A DNA stretch of 64,000 bases from Micromonospora eburnea (GCF_900090225.1 NZ_FMHY01000002.1:868001-932000), one strand, 5' to 3'; positions 43,136-54,702 are shown, counted from the first letter of the stretch. Notes: generated from the sequence alone by a model not told the origin. A program made the numbers and translations.

Positions 43136-44926
43136 GTGGTCACTGTGGTGACCTCCCCGCCCCCCGACTCGCCGACCACCGCGTCGCGCTGGCTGCGCAT
43201 GGCGCGGGCGTTGTGGCGTGCCCTCACCGGTTGGGCGGCCGGGCTGGTCTCCGGCCTGCACGGGGCCTGGCGGCGGTCGCTCCAGCTTCGTGTGGTGACC
43301 ATCACGCTGGTGGCGTCCAGCCTGCTGGTGGGCGGCTTCGCCTACCTGATCGCCGACAAGATCACCGGCATCCTGTTGGAGAACGCCGAGACCGACGTCC
43401 TGCAGCGGCTGCAGAACGGCAGTGACTACGCCTCGAAGCAGTTCAACCTCTACAGCCGGGCCGAGGACGCCCAGCTCCGGGACACCATCGACGGCACGGT
43501 GAACTACCTGGCCGGCGGTGACCCGACGCAGAGCAGCGGCGTGGTGGTCGCGATCATCGGGGACAACACCAACGGGGTCATCTCGCCGCGTACCTCCCCG
43601 GAGGTCGAGCTGCGCCCGCTGATCGGACCGGAGCTGCGGGCCTCCGTCGCCGCCGGCAACGTGGCCCACCAGATCCGTACCGGGGTCCTCGGCGACCAAC
43701 GCACCAAGTACCTCGTCTACGGCTCGCCGGTGCCGACCCAGTTCGGGCAGCTGGAGCTCTACTACCTCGTACCGCTGGCCCGGCAGGACGCCACCGCAGC
43801 CGACGCCCGGGCCACCGTGGTCGCCACCGGCACCGCCCTGGTCCTCCTGCTCGGCCTGCTCGCCGCCCTGGTCACCCGGCTGGTGGTGACCCCGGTACGG
43901 GTGGCCGCCCGGACCGCCCAGCGGCTCTCCGCCGGGTTGCTCGACCAGCGGATGGTGGTCAACGGCGAGGACGATCTGGCCCTGTTGGCCGCCTCGTTCA
44001 ACCAGATGGCGACCAACCTGCAACGGCAGATCCTCCGGCTGGAGGAGATGTCGCGGTTGCAGCGCCGGTTTACCTCGGACGTCTCGCACGAGCTGCGTAC
44101 GCCGCTGACCACGGTCCGGATGGCCGCCGACCTGATCTTCGCCGAGCGCGACGGCTTCGACCCGGCGGTGGCCCGCAGCGCCGAGCTGCTCCAGGCCGAG
44201 CTGGACCGGTTCGAGGAGCTGCTCACCGACCTGCTGGAGATCAGCCGCTTCGACGCCGGCTTCGCGATGCTGGACGCCGAGCCGACCGACCTGGTGCCGG
44301 TGGTGCACCGGGTGACCGAGCGGCTGGCCGGGCTGGCCGAGCGGGTGGGGGTGGCCATCGAGCTGGACGTACCGGACACGCCGGTGATCGCCGAGGTGGA
44401 CCCGCGCCGGGTCGAGCGGGTGCTGCGCAACCTGGTCGGCAACGCGGTCGAGCACGGCGAGGGCAAACCGGTGCGGATCACGCTGGGGATGGACCAGAAC
44501 GCGGTGGCGATCACCGTCCGGGACCACGGTGTGGGACTCAAGCCGGGCGAGGAGAAGCTGGTGTTCAACCGGTTCTGGCGGGCCGACCCGTCCCGCGCCC
44601 GGCAGACCGGCGGCACGGGCCTCGGCCTCTCGATCAGCGTGGAGGACGCCCGGCTGCACGGCGGGTGGCTGGAGGCGTGGGGCGCTCCCGGGCAGGGTGC
44701 CCAGTTCCGGCTGACGCTGCCGGCGCGGGCCGGCGACCGGCTGACGACCTCGCCGTTGCGGCTGGTGCCGTCCGACGCCCCGCTGCCGTTCGGTGGCCCT
44801 CGGGACGGGGGGCTGTTGGCCATCGGGCCGGGCACCGCGGGGGCGTTGGCCATCGGGCCGAGCACGGCGGGGGCGCTGGCCATCGGGCCGGCCGAGGACG
44901 CCGGCCGGAAGGAGGTGGCACCGTGA
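43136..44926 (+). CDS. mtrB: Two-component sensor histidine kinase MtrB
   Basis: Membrane sensor kinase of 596 residues, partner of MtrA. Two membrane helices (about 58-80 and 225-248) flank an extracytoplasmic sensor region; HAMP follows (VTPVRVAARTAQRLSAG); the H-box is SDVSHELRTPLTTVRMAAD with H318; the ATPase has N (NLVGNAVEHGEG), G1 (VRDHGVGLKPGE) and G2 (GGTGLGLSISVED). The C-terminal tail holds three LAIGP-type decapeptide repeats from a 30-bp tandem repeat (44816-44905), outside the kinase fold. Its stop lies within the first unit of the 60-bp repeat that separates it from lpqB. Confidence 0.96.
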   Translation: MVTVVTSPPPDSPTTASRWLRMARALWRALTGWAAGLVSGLHGAWRRSLQLRVVTITLVASSLLVGGFAYLIADKITGILLENAETDVLQRLQNGSDYASKQFNLYSRAEDAQLRDTIDGTVNYLAGGDPTQSSGVVVAIIGDNTNGVISPRTSPEVELRPLIGPELRASVAAGNVAHQIRTGVLGDQRTKYLVYGSPVPTQFGQLELYYLVPLARQDATAADARATVVATGTALVLLLGLLAALVTRLVVTPVRVAARTAQRLSAGLLDQRMVVNGEDDLALLAASFNQMATNLQRQILRLEEMSRLQRRFTSDVSHELRTPLTTVRMAADLIFAERDGFDPAVARSAELLQAELDRFEELLTDLLEISRFDAGFAMLDAEPTDLVPVVHRVTERLAGLAERVGVAIELDVPDTPVIAEVDPRRVERVLRNLVGNAVEHGEGKPVRITLGMDQNAVAITVRDHGVGLKPGEEKLVFNRFWRADPSRARQTGGTGLGLSISVEDARLHGGWLEAWGAPGQGAQFRLTLPARAGDRLTTSPLRLVPSDAPLPFGGPRDGGLLAIGPGTAGALAIGPSTAGALAIGPAEDAGRKEVAP

Positions 44927-45165
44927 GCGCGAGGAGTGAGCCGGGTTTGCGAGCCCCGCGGTCGCGAGCATGGGTGGGCACCGTGAGCGCGAGGAGTGAG
45001 CCGGGTTTGCGAGCCCCGCAGTCGCGAGCATGGGTGGGCACCGTGAGCGCGAGGAGTGAGCCGGGCTTGCGAGCCCCGCAGTCGCGAGCATGGGTGGGCA
45101 CCGTGAGCGCGAGGAGTGAGCCGGGTTTGCGAGCCCCGCGGTCGCGAGGAGAGGTGGCGCGGTGA
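44923..45165 (+). repeat. 60-bp tandem repeat (four units) forming an 80-codon bridge between mtrB and lpqB
   Basis: Units begin at 44923, 44983, 45043 and 45103; each starts GTGAGCGCGAGGAGTGAGCC and contains TTGCGAGCCCCGC and GTCGCGAG. As 60 is a multiple of three, all four GTG codons are in one frame, giving a repeated VSARSEPGLRAP peptide of 80 residues without a stop. The first GTG overlaps the mtrB stop (GTGA) and the final TGA overlaps the lpqB GTG (45162). The units are nearly identical, so expansion is recent. It may be translated to couple mtrB with lpqB; a function for the peptide is not implied. Confidence 0.85.
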
Positions 45166-46967
45166 GGCGTGGGGTGCTGGCGGCGCTGTTGGCCGGTGCG
45201 ATCCTGCCCGCCGGGCTGGCCGGCTGCGGCATTCCCAGCGAGACCGAGGTGCAGGTGGACGGCCGCCCGAAGCCGGCGGCCGAGGCCGGCGTGCGCAACG
45301 GCTACAGCGCCGAGCCGCCCTCCCAGGCGGCCAGCAGCGATCCCGCCCAGTTCATCCGCAACTACCTCTCCGCCGCTGCCGGCGAGCGCGAGCAGGCGTA
45401 CGCCCGGGCCAAGAAGTTCATCGCGCCGGAGTCGCAGAACCAGCTGCGGGAGAAACAGCAGAGCAGCGAGGTCGAGCTGACCGTGGTCCGGTTGCGGGAT
45501 GAGCCGGTGGTCAGCCCGGAGAGCAACGACCCCATCAGCGTGGTCACGGTGTCGGTGCAGCAGGTCGGGGTGCTGCGCCCCGACGGCACCCTGGCACCGC
45601 CGACGCTGAGCGATACCAAGTACGTGTTCCGGCTCCGCCCGGCCGACGCCGGCAGCACCGGGCTCTACATCACCGACCTGCCGAACGTGTTGCTGCTCAG
45701 CGACACCGCCCTGCGCAACTACTACGGCACGCACACCGTCTACTTCTGGAACTCCGACCAGAGCCGGCTGGTGCCCGACCAGCGCTACCTGCCGTCCACG
45801 GTGCCCGACGAGCGCCGGGTGACCGAGGTGGTCAAGTGGCTCGCTGGCGGCCCACCCGACTGGCTCGCGTCGGGGGTGTCCCGGCTGCCCGCCCGCACCG
45901 CGCTGATCAACAACGCCACCGGCGCGGACAACCACTGGGAGGTCAACCTGACCATGCCCAATGCGACCGACTTCCGGCTGTCCCGGCTCGCCACCCAGCT
46001 CGCGTGGTCGTTGCAGGAGTTCACCGGCGAGCTCCAGCTCAAAATCCAGAACCAGAACCGGCACACCGTCGACCTCAAGCAGGCGCGGGACACCTTTCCG
46101 CTGTACCCGCCCTCGGGCGCTCCCGAGCGGTTCTGCGTCTACGACGGCGTGATCCACCCGATCTCCGTCGCCGGCGAGTCGTCCGGCCCGGTCCCGCTGT
46201 CGGAGGAGGCCAACAAGGGCGTGGTGTCGGCGGCGCTCAACCGCGCCGGCGACGAGGTGCTCGCGGCGCTGGTGGTCACCCGGCCGGACCGGCGGCAGCG
46301 GCTCATGGTCGGCACCAACCCGGCTCCGGTCACCCTGTTCAACGGCAGCGAGAGGTGGTTCGGCTCGATCGACCGCCCGACCTGGCTCCGTTCCCTGGAC
46401 CAGGATCATCCGACCGGTCTGGTGGTGGCGGACGGCAAGCTCTACCGGTTCGACGGCATGGCCGGGATGACCCAGACCCCGCTCCCGGTCCCGGGCAGGG
46501 TCACCGCGGTCGCCAGCTCGTTCGACGGGCACCGGATCGCGCTGATCATCGATGGCAGCCTCTACGTGGCGGCGGTGAGCGTCGACGGGAACGCGGTCGA
46601 GGTGAACCAGCCCCGTCGGCTGGTGACCCGGCTCACCGGGATCACCGCCGTCGACTGGTCCGCCGCGAACGAGCTGGTCTTCGCCGGCAACGAGGCGGGC
46701 CGCCCGGCGATCTACCAGACCACCGTGGACGGGGGGCTGGAGACCGCGCTGAAGCGGCAGATCGGCGCCGAGGTGACCCAGCTGGCCGCGTACGCGGGCG
46801 GCTCGACCGGCGCGCTGCCCCCCTTCATGTACGAGACGAACAAGGCGGCCTTCCGGAACAACCCGTTCGAGATCATCAAGCGGGAGCAGGTGCTGGACCT
46901 GCCGGCGTCCTCGGCGTCGCCGGGCGCCCGGGCACCCAACCCCACCGCCCCGTTCTTCCTCTACTGA
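45162..46967 (+). CDS. lpqB: Lipoprotein LpqB, MtrAB accessory protein
   Basis: Lipoprotein of 601 residues with lipobox LAGC (C22). After it come a GerMN-like domain (residues about 195-310: VTEVVKWLAGGPPDWL) and a C-terminal beta-propeller-like region (from about 330: RLMVGTNPAPVTLFNG, GRVTAVASSFDGHRIALIID). In mycobacteria LpqB interacts with MtrB outside the membrane and tunes MtrA signalling. The GTG at 45162 overlaps the repeat-derived mini-ORF by 4 nt. The following comF gene starts 7 nt after its stop. Confidence 0.94.
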   Translation: MRRGVLAALLAGAILPAGLAGCGIPSETEVQVDGRPKPAAEAGVRNGYSAEPPSQAASSDPAQFIRNYLSAAAGEREQAYARAKKFIAPESQNQLREKQQSSEVELTVVRLRDEPVVSPESNDPISVVTVSVQQVGVLRPDGTLAPPTLSDTKYVFRLRPADAGSTGLYITDLPNVLLLSDTALRNYYGTHTVYFWNSDQSRLVPDQRYLPSTVPDERRVTEVVKWLAGGPPDWLASGVSRLPARTALINNATGADNHWEVNLTMPNATDFRLSRLATQLAWSLQEFTGELQLKIQNQNRHTVDLKQARDTFPLYPPSGAPERFCVYDGVIHPISVAGESSGPVPLSEEANKGVVSAALNRAGDEVLAALVVTRPDRRQRLMVGTNPAPVTLFNGSERWFGSIDRPTWLRSLDQDHPTGLVVADGKLYRFDGMAGMTQTPLPVPGRVTAVASSFDGHRIALIIDGSLYVAAVSVDGNAVEVNQPRRLVTRLTGITAVDWSAANELVFAGNEAGRPAIYQTTVDGGLETALKRQIGAEVTQLAAYAGGSTGALPPFMYETNKAAFRNNPFEIIKREQVLDLPASSASPGARAPNPTAPFFLY

Positions 46968-46974
46968 GGTGCCG

Positions 46975-47676
46975 ATGCGGGGCCTGGACGGACTCTGGTC
47001 CGATCTGACGGATCTGGTGCTGCCGGCCGGGTGCGCCGGTTGCGCCGACCGGGTCCCGGGCCTGACCCGGGGCTTCTGTCCACGCTGCGTCGGTGAGTTG
47101 GCGGCGCTGCATCCCGCGCCGACCCGCCCCGATCCGGCCCCGCCCGACCTGCCGCCCTGCGTCGCGCTCGGCCCGTACGCGGGCGCGCTGCGGGAGGGGC
47201 TGCTGGCGTACAAGGAGCGGGGTCGGCACGGGCTGGCCCGGCCGCTGGGTGCGCTGCTCGCCGAGGTGGTGGCCGCGGCGGTGGGACCGGCGCGGCCGGT
47301 GACCCTGGTGCCGGTGCCGGACACCGCGCGGGCGGCGCGGGCCCGCTACGGCGACCATCTGGGCCGGTTGACCCGCCACGCGGCGGCCCGGTTGCGGGCG
47401 GCGGGCTGGCCGGTACGCGTGCTCCAGCCGCTGCGGGCGCTGCCCCGGCCGGACTCGGTCGTGTTGGACAGCGCCGGGCGGGCCGCCGCGGCCGAGGCGG
47501 CGTTCCGGCTGCGCCGGTCCGGTGGTGCGCCGGTGGCCGGTCCGGTGGTGCTGCTCGACGACATCGTCACCACCGGGGCGACGCTCGCGGCGGTGAGCCG
47601 GATCTTGCGCTCAGTGGGAATGACGCCAAAGGCCGCGGCGCTGCTCGCCGCAACGCAAAAGCGGCCCTTTCGGTGA
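46975..47676 (+). CDS. ComF family phosphoribosyltransferase-like protein
   Basis: Protein of 233 residues. The N terminus carries a zinc-finger pattern (LPAGCAGCADR, then FCPRCVGEL), and the C-terminal half is a type I PRTase fold with VVLLDDIVTTGATLAAVSR as its signature. ComF proteins take part in DNA uptake in competent bacteria; in actinobacteria the gene lies next to lpqB whether or not competence is known, so its role here is open. The ATG at 46975 is preferred to the GTG at 46969 because GAGG lies 5 nt upstream. Confidence 0.88.
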   Translation: MRGLDGLWSDLTDLVLPAGCAGCADRVPGLTRGFCPRCVGELAALHPAPTRPDPAPPDLPPCVALGPYAGALREGLLAYKERGRHGLARPLGALLAEVVAAAVGPARPVTLVPVPDTARAARARYGDHLGRLTRHAAARLRAAGWPVRVLQPLRALPRPDSVVLDSAGRAAAAEAAFRLRRSGGAPVAGPVVLLDDIVTTGATLAAVSRILRSVGMTPKAAALLAATQKRPFR

Positions 47677-47921
47677 CGCTTCGTGTTTCCGTTTCACCCC
47701 TTGGTGTACGAGCTGAGGGAATTCGAGGGCAGTCTCGACAACGAGGGGTGACTACTGGGGGAACAGGAGTTAGCGTTCTCATGTCGGGGGTAGGAGCCTC
47801 TCCAGCCACTCCCGGCGTGGGAAGGAGGCGTAGCCGCACCAACCGGTCGACGCCGAGCGGGATGCTCCCAGTGGCGGGTCGGCCGGACCGGATCAACGAC
47901 CGTCCGAACAAGGGAGGTCAC

Positions 47922-48605
47922 GTGGACATCGTGGTCAAGGGCCGTAACGTCGAGGTGCCGGACCATTACCGGGTGCACGTCGCAGACAAGCTCGCGAAGA
48001 TCGAACGCTACGACCATAAGCTCATTCGCGTGGACGTCGAGTTGTTCCACGAGCGCAATCCGCGCCAGGCCGATCACTGCCAGCGGGTGGAGATCACCTG
48101 CGTGTCACGGGGCCCGGTGATCCGGGCCGAGGCCTGCACGAGTGATTTCTACAGCGCGCTGGACGCGGCCATCGCCAAGCTGGACACCCGGTTCCGCCGG
48201 GCGGCCGACCGGCGTCGGGTGCACCGGGGGCGGCACGCGCCGCTCTCCGTCGCCGCCGCCACCGCGGGCCTGCCGGTCGTCGACCTCGACGGTCCGGGGC
48301 TGGCCACGCTGAACGGCGCGCGGACGGCCACCGCGGTCGCCGACCGGCCCGACGAGCCCACCATCGCCGCCGACCGACCGGACGAGGACGGCCACGAGGC
48401 GTACGACGACGACCAGCCGTGGCACATCGCACGGGAGAAGGTGCACCCGGCGGAGCCGATGACCGTCGACGACGCGCTGTTCCAGATGGAGCTGGTCGGC
48501 CACGACTTCTATCTGTTCCAGGACAAGGAGTCCGGCCGCCCGAGCGTGGTCTACCGCCGCCACGCCTACGACTACGGGATCATCTCGCTCGACACCACTT
48601 TCTGA
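47922..48605 (+). CDS. hpf: Ribosome hibernation promoting factor, long form
   Basis: Protein of 227 residues that dimerises 70S ribosomes to 100S in resting cells. The N-terminal HPF/YfiA domain starts VDIVVKGRNVEVPDHYRVHV, and the C-terminal dimerisation domain is EPMTVDDALFQMELVGHDFY followed by VVYRRHAYDYGIISL. The GTG at 47922 has AGGGAGG just upstream and gives the standard N terminus; the frame is open for 83 more codons but those are not conserved in type. The 245-nt upstream region should hold the promoter. A strong terminator follows the stop. Confidence 0.95.
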   Translation: MDIVVKGRNVEVPDHYRVHVADKLAKIERYDHKLIRVDVELFHERNPRQADHCQRVEITCVSRGPVIRAEACTSDFYSALDAAIAKLDTRFRRAADRRRVHRGRHAPLSVAAATAGLPVVDLDGPGLATLNGARTATAVADRPDEPTIAADRPDEDGHEAYDDDQPWHIAREKVHPAEPMTVDDALFQMELVGHDFYLFQDKESGRPSVVYRRHAYDYGIISLDTTF

Positions 48606-48617
48606 CCACGAGCAGCA

Positions 48618-48644
48618 GGGGCCCCGCGTAAGCGGGGCCCCTTT
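48618..48644 (+). terminator. Intrinsic terminator between hpf and the GNAT gene
   Basis: Perfect 10-bp stem GGGGCCCCGC / GCGGGGCCCC with a GTAA loop, followed by TTT. It begins 12 nt after the hpf stop and ends just before the stop of the convergent GNAT gene. Confidence 0.92.
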
Positions 48645-48645
48645 C

Positions 48646-49287
48646 CTATTCCCGCAGGTCGGAGGCGAGCAGGCCGAAGAGGACGGAGTCGGTGCGGGTG
48701 CCGTCCGGGCCGGGGAGCCGGCCGCGCAGCAGCCCTTCACACCGAAAGCCGATCCGCTCCAGCACCCGTTGGGCGGCGACGTTCTCGGCGCGGGTGCCGG
48801 CCCAGAGCCGGGCCAGGCCGATGCCGAACGCCCAGTCGGCGACGAGCCGCACCGCCCGGGTGGTCAACCCCCGGCCACGCGCCTCGGGCAGCATGCTGCA
48901 GCCGAGCATGGCCTGGCCGGTGGCCGGCTCGTCGTACACCAGTGCACAGCCCCCGGCCGTCGTGCCGGACGACGCGTCCAGGATCACGAGGTCGGCCGAG
49001 CGGCCGGCCAGCCAGTGGCTCTCGGCCAGACGGCAGCGCCGCTCGATCGACTCCGGGCTCGGTGGCACCGGCGGCACCCGGTTCGCCACCACCTCGGGCA
49101 GCGTGTGCAGCCGGTGCAGCGCGTCCGCGTCGCCGGGGGCGATCCGGCGCAGGGCCACCACGCCGTCGGTGAGCCGACCGTCCGGCAGGTCGGGCAGCGG
49201 CCGGGCGGCCGGACCGGGCGGGTCGACGGCGAGGCGTACCCAGGCGCGCAGCCGCACCCCGTACGCCTCGATCGTCTCCGGCGTCAC
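48646..49287 (-). CDS. GNAT family N-acetyltransferase
   Basis: Acetyltransferase of 213 residues, RimJ/RimL-like. Core blocks are VVALRRIAPGDADALHRLHT, the acetyl-CoA loop CSMLPEARGRGLTTRAVRLV and the closing WAGTRAENVAAQRVLERIGF. The GTG at 49287 overlaps the stop of the tandem GNAT gene (GTGA), so both are co-translated. The substrate may be a protein N terminus or a small amine; nothing in the sequence decides this. Confidence 0.85.
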   Translation of the reverse strand: MTPETIEAYGVRLRAWVRLAVDPPGPAARPLPDLPDGRLTDGVVALRRIAPGDADALHRLHTLPEVVANRVPPVPPSPESIERRCRLAESHWLAGRSADLVILDASSGTTAGGCALVYDEPATGQAMLGCSMLPEARGRGLTTRAVRLVADWAFGIGLARLWAGTRAENVAAQRVLERIGFRCEGLLRGRLPGPDGTRTDSVLFGLLASDLRE

Positions 49288-50450
49288 GCCAGGTCCTGCG
49301 GGAGCAGCGCGGCCACCCACACGTCCGGCCGCTCGCTCCGCTGTTGGATGCCACTTCGGGCGGTGCCTTCGAAGGTGAAGCCCGCCTTCTCGGCGACCCG
49401 GCGGGAGGCCGTGTTGCCCACGTTGGCCCGCCACTCGATCCGGGCCAGGCCGAGCGTGGTGAACCCCCAGGCGCAGAGCGCGGCCAGCGCGGCCGGCAGG
49501 TAGCCCCGGCCTCGGGCGTACGGGGCGGCCATGAAGCCGACGTCGGCGACGAGCGGGTCGGCGGGGGAGATCCGCAGGTCGATGGAGCCCGCGTACTGGT
49601 CCTCAGCGTCGGCGATGGCGTAGTTGGCGCCGGTGCCCCGGGCCCAGGTCGCCTCGGCGACGTCGTGCAGGTAGCCGTCGGCGTGCTCTCGCTGGTAGGG
49701 GTGCGGGACGCTGGTCCAGCGCACGGTCTGCTCGTCCTGACAGGTGGCCACGACCGCGTCCAGGTCGCGTTCCTCCAGCGGGCGTAGCCGTAGCTCGGTG
49801 GCGCCGGCGGTGGCGAACAGGAGGGGCTGCGGGCGGCCGAACACGGCGGCCCGACGGGCCGCCAGGGTGTCCGGGCCGGCGGGACCGGGTGCGCCGGGTT
49901 CGGGCACCTCGCCGGGGAGCAGTGAGCCGAGCCAGCCCTCCCGGCGCCCGCCGGCCGCCGGCTGGGCGAGCCGCAGCTCGCCCTCGATCCGGAAGCCGGC
50001 GCGGAGCGCGACCAGCCGGGAGGCGTGGTTGCCGATCTCGGCCTGCCAGATCACGCGACGCAACTTGGCAACGTCGAAGGCCCAGCGGGCGACCGCCCGG
50101 GTGGCCCGGACCGCGACGCCCCGCCCCCGTGCCCACGGCGCGGTCCAGTAGCCGACCTCCGCGCTGCCCAGGCTCCGGTCGATCGAGACCAGGCCGCAGG
50201 AGGCCAACAGCTCGCCGGTCGCGGCGTCGCAGACCGCGAACTCCGCCCCGCTCCCGTCGGCCCAGGCCGTGGGGCTGCTCACGGCGACGAAGTCGCGGGC
50301 GTGCTCGGGCAGGTATGGGCGGGGTACGGTGGTCCAGCGCTGGATGTCCGGGTCCTGGCAGGCGCGGTGAACCGCGTCGGCGTCCTCCGCCCGCCAGGGG
50401 CGCAGCAGCAGACCGTCCTCGAGGATCTCTACGGGCTCCACCCGAGTCAT
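49284..50450 (-). CDS. Tandem GNAT acetyltransferase (two domains)
   Basis: Protein of 388 residues with two complete GNAT domains. The first (about 10-175) has YWTAPWARGRGVAVRATRAV and QAEIGNHASRLVALRAGF; the second (about 215-385) has FMAAPYARGRGYLPAALAAL and RANVGNTASRRVAEKAGF. The acetyl-CoA loop is present in both, so both may be active. A linker of about 40 residues (EPGAPGPAGPDTLAARRAA) joins them. It lies divergent from secA with 161 bp between starts and leads the two-gene acetyltransferase operon. Confidence 0.88.
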   Translation of the reverse strand: MTRVEPVEILEDGLLLRPWRAEDADAVHRACQDPDIQRWTTVPRPYLPEHARDFVAVSSPTAWADGSGAEFAVCDAATGELLASCGLVSIDRSLGSAEVGYWTAPWARGRGVAVRATRAVARWAFDVAKLRRVIWQAEIGNHASRLVALRAGFRIEGELRLAQPAAGGRREGWLGSLLPGEVPEPGAPGPAGPDTLAARRAAVFGRPQPLLFATAGATELRLRPLEERDLDAVVATCQDEQTVRWTSVPHPYQREHADGYLHDVAEATWARGTGANYAIADAEDQYAGSIDLRISPADPLVADVGFMAAPYARGRGYLPAALAALCAWGFTTLGLARIEWRANVGNTASRRVAEKAGFTFEGTARSGIQQRSERPDVWVAALLPQDLA

Positions 50451-50549
50451 CGTGCCGGATCGTTCGCGCTGGGCGTAACCCGATTTACCGTCCGCCGGTG
50501 CGCCAGCGGGGCGTTATGTCGGGTTCATCGGTCCGGACCGCCGCCACCA

Positions 50550-50580
50550 CTGACCAACACCGCGATGGAGCGCCTACGAT
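50550..50580 (+). promoter_or_regulatory. Candidate secA promoter
   Basis: TACGAT (50575-50580) is a good -10 hexamer. Upstream GACCAA at 50552-50557 gives a weak -35 with 17-bp spacing; CTGACC at 50550 is another choice at 19 bp. The predicted start leaves a leader of about 25 nt with AGGGGAGC before the secA GTG. Confidence 0.4.
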
Positions 50581-50611
50581 GGTTCGAGACCGTCTAGGGG
50601 AGCGTTGATCC

Positions 50612-53530
<2,919 letters not shown>

Positions 53531-53550
53531 CCCCGCCGCACCCAGCGACG

Positions 53551-53582
53551 ACGGGCCCCGGCCGACGGCCGGGGCCCGTTCG
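53551..53582 (+). terminator. secA terminator
   Basis: Perfect 11-bp stem GGGCCCCGGCC (53553-53563) / GGCCGGGGCCC (53567-53577) with a 3-nt loop and a short GTTCG tail, 22 nt after the secA stop. Confidence 0.9.
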
Positions 53583-53595
53583 CGTACCGGCCCTT

Positions 53596-53671
53596 TGATC
53601 CACTCGCTTTGCGGCGAACGGCGCTATCCGGGCGGCCGGATGCCGCAGTGTGCGGCACGTGGAGTTGATCA
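53596..53671. repeat. REP-like palindromic element (TGATCNACTC family)
   Basis: Left TGATCCACTC (53596-53605) and right GAGTTGATCA (53662-53671) form an imperfect inverted pair; the right arm is extended to GTGCGGCACGTGGAGTTGATCA-like sequence in two overlapping parts. A fuller copy lies at 56638-56713, and a lone right-arm relative lies at 1704-1724. It sits between the secA terminator and the Rv3235-like gene. Confidence 0.65.
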
Positions 53672-53759
53672 GCTGGTTCAGGCGCGTTGGTCGAGCGGAT
53701 CACGCGGGGATCGGGGGCGGGGTCGCGGCCGGCGGTGTTCTGGCGCCACCCGGGGCCGG

Positions 53760-54350
53760 TCAGAGGACGTCGAGGGTGGTGCAGAGCCAGGCGGCGCGGC
53801 GGTGTTCCAGGCGCAGGGCGATGGCCCAACTGGCGCCGCCCGCCCCGGCAAGTACGGCGGCGGCCTCGACCGCGCCCGCGCGGGGCTCGCACACGCGCAG
53901 CCGGCGGAGCTGGAGGACCGGGCGGCCGGATCGGCGGCGTACCGGGCCGACCCGGCGGGCGGCACGGGCCAGCTCGGCGGCTACCTTGGCCCCGGCGTCG
54001 GGCACGCAGAGCGGTCGGAGCTGCCCGGGCGGACGGTAGCCGTTGACGATCTCCAGGAAGGTGCGGACGAAGCGGAAGGCGGCCCGGGTGGCCTCGGGGG
54101 TCGCGGTGACCAGGGCGGGCGCCGGTGGGCCACCGGTACGCCGCCCCGGCCCGGTCGACGCCGGTCGGATGTCCACGGGTCGGCCGGCGGGTCGGCCGGA
54201 GTCGTGGCGGCGAGAGTCGAACAGGTCGAGGGTGAGCTGATCGACGTTGCCCCAGGGTGATCCCTCGTCGACGCAGGGCGGGTCGATCGGTGGGGCGGGG
54301 CGGAGACGGACCGGGGGACGCGGTGCCAGCGGCCGGCGGGTGTCGGTCAT
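53760..54350 (-). CDS. Rv3235-like conserved actinobacterial protein
   Basis: Protein of 196 residues. The N-terminal 90 residues are Pro/Arg-rich and probably disordered (RRPLAPRPPVRLRPAPPIDP); the C-terminal part (about 95-196) is the conserved domain (RFVRTFLEIVNGYRPPGQLR, then GASWAIALRLEHRRAAWLCT), as in the protein family that accompanies secA in actinobacteria. It has no catalytic motif and its function is unknown. The ATG at 54350 has AGGGG at fair spacing; longer starts are possible. Two GTTTGCC repeats lie just upstream. Confidence 0.78.
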   Translation of the reverse strand: MTDTRRPLAPRPPVRLRPAPPIDPPCVDEGSPWGNVDQLTLDLFDSRRHDSGRPAGRPVDIRPASTGPGRRTGGPPAPALVTATPEATRAAFRFVRTFLEIVNGYRPPGQLRPLCVPDAGAKVAAELARAARRVGPVRRRSGRPVLQLRRLRVCEPRAGAVEAAAVLAGAGGASWAIALRLEHRRAAWLCTTLDVL

Positions 54351-54370
54351 CCTCAACCCCTGTTCGTTGC

Positions 54371-54387
54371 GTTTGCCTTCGTTTGCC
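54371..54387. promoter_or_regulatory. Direct repeat GTTTGCC twice at 10-bp spacing, before the Rv3235-like gene
   Basis: GTTTGCC at 54371-54377 and 54381-54387 (GGCAAAC read on the gene strand). The same pair at the same 10-bp spacing occurs at 54703-54719, upstream of the small MerR/excisionase-type regulator. One helical turn per repeat fits head-to-tail binding by a single-domain regulator. Confidence 0.45.
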
Positions 54388-54452
54388 TCCGAATGTGTTT
54401 CATTCTCAGCCAGGGTAACGCCGGTCGTCAATGCCGTAGCGGCACCGGATGA

Positions 54453-54680
54453 TTACTCCGGGTCGCGGTCGGCGAGCGGGTTGTCGCGTACCCACTCGGC
54501 GGTCTCCGCGTACTTTCGCTGGATGTACTCCTCCAGGCGGGCGCGTTCCACCCGCCACTGCCCGCGGCCGCCGATCTTGATCGCGGGCAGCTCGCCGCTG
54601 CGCACCATGTGGTAGACCTGCGAGTCCGAGACGTTGAGCTCGGCGGCCACGTCGGACAGCAGCAGGAACCTGGGCTCCAT
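54453..54680 (-). CDS. Small MerR/excisionase-type helix-turn-helix protein (BldC-like class)
   Basis: DNA-binding protein of 75 residues consisting of one winged helix: FLLLSDVAAELNVSDSQVYH then SGELPAIKIGGRGQWRVERA and a C-terminal helix (RLEEYIQRKYAETAEWVRD). It belongs to the excisionase/BldC-like class, which lacks any effector domain; there is no phage integrase nearby, so a regulator is more likely than an excisionase. The ATG at 54680 begins MEPRFLLL and follows a GGGGGAGTCACC leader. Paired GGCAAAC repeats lie 23-39 nt upstream of it, suggesting self-control. Confidence 0.85.
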   Translation of the reverse strand: MEPRFLLLSDVAAELNVSDSQVYHMVRSGELPAIKIGGRGQWRVERARLEEYIQRKYAETAEWVRDNPLADRDPE

Positions 54681-54702
54681 GGTGACTCCCCCGGTCGGCT
54701 TC

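Noticed and set aside
44923..45150. Regularly spaced repeats considered as a CRISPR array
   Set aside because: The 60-bp units are contiguous and nearly identical, with no unique spacers and no cas genes; they form a tandem repeat.
47673..47921. 83-codon N-terminal extension of hpf
   Set aside because: The extension is low-complexity, and the GTG at 47922 has an excellent AGGGAGG site and gives the standard HPF N terminus.
54453..54680. Excisionase of a prophage or integrative element
   Set aside because: No integrase, attachment site or phage gene is nearby, and the gene lies in the conserved secA neighbourhood; a BldC-like regulator is more likely.
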